Source of the DNA: Ascaris suum
Lineage: Eukaryota > Nematoda > Chromadorea > Rhabditida > Ascarididae
Reading direction: 5' to 3'
Length of the DNA: 64,000 nucleotides
Assembly: GCA_013433145.1 (NCBI GenBank)
Contig: CM024169.1
Location: 5,146,001 to 5,210,000, forward strand
Below, piece by piece: positions 60,501-64,000 of this stretch. Each line of letters starts with the position of its first letter. Position 1 is the stretch's first letter. Made by a program: the position numbers and the translations under genes. The notes below the pieces were generated by a model. The model saw only the letters and a list, made by a program, of their open reading frames with translations. It was not told the DNA's origin and made no database searches.

Positions 60501-61644
60501 TCTAGCGAAGTTGTGTAAGAGGTCGAACCTGCCCGAAGTGACCACATAATTGGCGCATAGCTTCCTGATCTCAGCCGAGCACGAAGTCGCTCGCATAGTC
60601 GCACTGACCATAGCCTCCGTTCAAACAAACGCATAAAACAAATGCTTTGTGTAAACAGCATTAACGCAAATGAAATCCACTGCCGTAAAAGCGAGGCCAT
60701 CATAATCACATAGACACAGTCTATGGAGCCAAGAAAACGTTACTTTATGAACGTTATCGTTCAATAGGAGAGTCCCTTGCAGTTGTGCTCTAGCTGATTT
60801 CAGTGACTTTTACCAATAGCGGTAAGGCAACGTCACCTGTGTCAAATGATTTCAAATTCCAGGTCTAGAGAACAGCACCTAACTCAAATACTCCTCCAAT
60901 TTATTAGTCATTGTGATTCCCATTAGTGCCTGGCTATGACAATATGAACGTAATATAATGATGTCATACGCTGAATCTAAGAACAGTTAAAACATATTCT
61001 CAATGCTTCTACTCATTTGTGTGTGCTGTTTGAGCTTAAGAGCGTTAAAAGAACGGTGTAATGACGGGGAACGGGAATGCGGGAGGGAGGGGACTAGAGA
61101 AGGATGGAAAGGAAGAAAGAAGACAGCGTTGTGCCACTGCGGGTGATAAGATTTGTTTAATTTGTTTTATCTCTTCGCCACATTTTCATATTTTGTCCAT
61201 TGATAACCGAACTTCGGGTGAGTTCAGCACAGAGACTAAATGAGACAACCAATCGATAACCTTCCTTTCCACATGCACTTTTCGCGTATAATGCAACTGT
61301 TTATGGGCGGAATATTTGAACTGTATTTAGTCCTTAGCGCTCGTAAAATACTGCACACATCTTCCGATGAAACGAGATTTTACGATGAAGTTAACACAGT
61401 AAGATGAGATTGGTTATGCAGTCTAGTATTTATCGCAAGTTACTAAACCAGGTGGATATAAGACCTAGATTTCTTGCATTCGACACGCTTATCGTCACGT
61501 CCTCTTGCTAGGCAAAGTTTTGCCTTCTCTAGTTTCGAATGAGCGAGGACGATTTTGCTGGATTCTTTCTGGACACTCCTACGGATATCGTGTTTTGCAT
61601 CTTCATCGTCTGCTCATTTTATCGCCTCTATGAATATAAATATG

Positions 61645-61690
61645 AATAAATAAATAAATTATATATATATATATATTATTTATTTATTTA
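61645..61690. repeat. AT-rich inverted repeat around a TA tract
   Basis: AATAAATAAATAAAT on the left mirrors ATTTATTTATTTA on the right, separated by an (AT)n core. The two arms can pair as a hairpin or cruciform. AATAAA and its complement occur on both strands, so it could end transcripts from either side. Confidence 0.85.
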
Positions 61691-64000
61691 GTGGTGTGCA
61701 TCTTTCTTCAAATATTGGCAAAAATATTTTTCATACACCCTGCACGTGCGCTTATTCAGATAATCTTGTTTGTACTATGGATGTTGAGAGCTTCACTTTC
61801 CATCGGATTCTCATCGATATATAGCTGCGATCTAGTAAGCTGTATAGCTACGCAGCTGGCAATTTGAGAAGGTTTGCGCATAGCCCGCACATGAAGCGAC
61901 CTTATTAAATTTTCATGCAAGCTAAGTTTCATGCTAAACGCGTCGCACATTTGCGGTCAATACTTCGTTACGGAAAGATTGGTTCAGAAAGGCGTAAGGC
62001 CACAAACGTGGATTGAAATCTTTTTTCGATCATTTTACAGCTACTAAAGGTCGCACTCAAAATAAAAGCCCAGTAAATAAGAGAGATTTTATTGGCAGCT
62101 GTATGATAATGGAACACCGTGCATTTGATGATAGTGAAATGTAATGCAAAAGACGTGAGAGCGAATTATCGGCCGCATATGCTAAAGAATGCTTTATGTG
62201 AAAACTATAAAGAATTCGCTAAACCTATTCGGACTCAATTTCCAAACAAGCATTCTTTGATGACGTTCGTTCGCTTGGAATAGCTGCACTCGAAAATTCG
62301 CAGTGGAAATGCGAATGTGAGCCGAATAGGACACAATTCTCAGCCAATAAACTGAAGTGGCTGAGTAAATGAATAATCTAGTGCAACGTTGTGATGGAGC
62401 TTCACCATATAAGAACGCATTGCTGCATCGACGACCTAATCACAGCTAAAAGCACGCTTTTTATGAACGTGATACATGTGAAGTGAAATAAAGCTACAAG
62501 GAGCGACCACCGGTCTGGTTGTGCGGAACAATTCAAAGGTGTCTTCTAAAAGTATCTCAGCCGTCATATTAAATTACCTCTAGAGACGGATAATTCACAT
62601 GTTGGTAGCCTACAGACAATGATTTCCAATATCCTATGCATTGTTTTGTTAGTTTCAAAGCTTATTTTTAGCAATGAATGAACACCGAAGTATCAAGCGG
62701 AAACCACCTATTATTGCAGAACATTGCAAGAAGCTAAAAACCTAAATCGTTGTTTAATGTGAGTATAATTTGGAGTAAATTTAAAATGAATGCGGAATGT
62801 TAGAATGCCTACAAGAGTAATCAAGTAATTGAATCGAAAAGGAATTGATCAGTTCGCTTGAATGAATGTATTTAAACAACGAGTCCTATTCGCCTCTAAA
62901 CTTTCACTCGTGACGAAAAGACTTAATATGCGAGGTTTTAAGCTGTCTGTGGAACACAGAACATTTCAAATGCATAACCACAAATGCTATAGATGGAGAG
63001 ATGCGTCTGCATAACATGAACGTACAAGAAGGTAACGCACTAAAAGAGTGGGATATCAACATCCTTCTCATGCATAAATGTAGCACTGCAATATTCACTT
63101 TCTCTTCTTTAGTTGCTCATTCGAAAATCAGCATTAACATAAGATGGAGTCTGTAGCACATTGGTCGCTAAGCGAAATCGACGCAGACCATAGCAAGCTC
63201 AATTATAAAGCATGAGAAATGCATATGAAGCATTAAATCCTTTTAAAACGCTTTCTGAAATCAGTTACCGGGAGACACGAAACATTCAGTGCCATTTAGT
63301 GATATAGGGTTTGTTAAATTCTTCCGTTATTTGTGACAGCGTAGTCTTTGAAGGCGAAATTTGCAGTATTCCAATTTGTCAGTTAATACAACTTTTGCTT
63401 CATTGAACAGGTGGGAAGGAGTGAAATAATGGTGCATAATGACAAAAATCATTGCTAACCCCTCTGCAGCCACCCCAACCACTGACAAACTGAAATTCTT
63501 GTCTTTTCAATGTTAATAGATATTCATTCAGAGAGTGGTGCAAACTACTTCCGTTTTTGAACGAACGTTCACCACCGAAAATATGTTTCTAAATTCCAGA
63601 TTTTAACATCCCACTAGAAATTTGCTTGTCTAATAAAATAACCGCTGCATTCGTAGAAGAAAGAAAAGCTGAGACTTGCCTTGCGTCGCACATGCAAGTT
63701 TTGTATCCGTGACACTTTACGTGCATCTTGCAAGCTAGTTGTATTCCACTATTGTAGTACAGCAAAATCGAGGCTTTAGAATTTTTCGTTCCGCACCAAA
63801 AATGTGGCGCCGTTTGGCTACCTATGCGACAGCTGTTTAAAAACCACATTCAAAGACACAAATTTCCGAAAAAGAGGAGATTTCGAAATTTTGGCACCGC
63901 TCCAAGAAGGAGGGTGCTCCCAAAAGGACATTTTTATTGTGGAGTCAATGGCTTAGTAATGCTTTCATAGCAGCGAGGCCAGCAGAAGGGGACAGAATTT

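Noticed and set aside
60519..60545. GGTTCGA on the minus strand, resembling a tRNA B box
   Set aside because: The flanking bases do not form a T-stem and no A box or acceptor stem lies at the right distance.

Overview
The window looks like nuclear DNA of a nematode, most likely a strongylid-type parasite (clade V). It is AT-rich. Its genes are split by short T-rich acceptors (TTTCAG-like), with small exons and introns from about 50 bp to over 3 kb, and long stretches hold no recognisable gene. The recognised proteins are animal-specific. I see no bacterial operons, rRNA, tRNA, CRISPR array or intact transposon. The clade call is an inference.

Layout. (1) 1-1470, +: the last two exons of a kelch-repeat protein, whose 5' part lies outside the window. 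(2) 1471-10308: gene-poor DNA with one orphan exon candidate and three GC-richer islands open on both strands, which may be old repeats. (3) 10309-14885, +: a complete five-exon type II membrane glycosyltransferase of family GT31 (beta-1,3-galactosyltransferase-like). (4) 14886-19999: convergent intergenic DNA. (5) 20000-37680, -: sixteen consecutive exons of a discoidin-domain receptor tyrosine kinase (DDR, a collagen-receptor family), complete except for the signal-peptide exon. All sixteen exons join in frame, giving 833 residues. They encode a discoidin domain, a discoidin-like domain, a transmembrane segment, a long juxtamembrane region and a catalytically intact kinase. (6) 37681-64000: about 26 kb with no gene I can name. 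It contains a few exon-like pieces with good splice sites, a (TC)n(TA)n microsatellite, a 13-G run and an AT-rich palindrome.

Function. The DDR protein should sit at the plasma membrane and sense matrix collagen. The GT31 enzyme should act in the Golgi on glycoproteins or glycolipids. The kelch fragment is probably a cytoplasmic adaptor. There is no sign that the three form a pathway, and they do not make an operon: the spacing is too large and DDR is on the opposite strand. The DDR discoidin domain departs from the vertebrate collagen-binding site at two of five key positions, which is the most biologically interesting point here.

Limits. Gene models were built by hand from reading frame, splice consensus and remembered family motifs, with no database search. 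Many open frames of 60-160 codons in this AT-rich sequence are probably chance.
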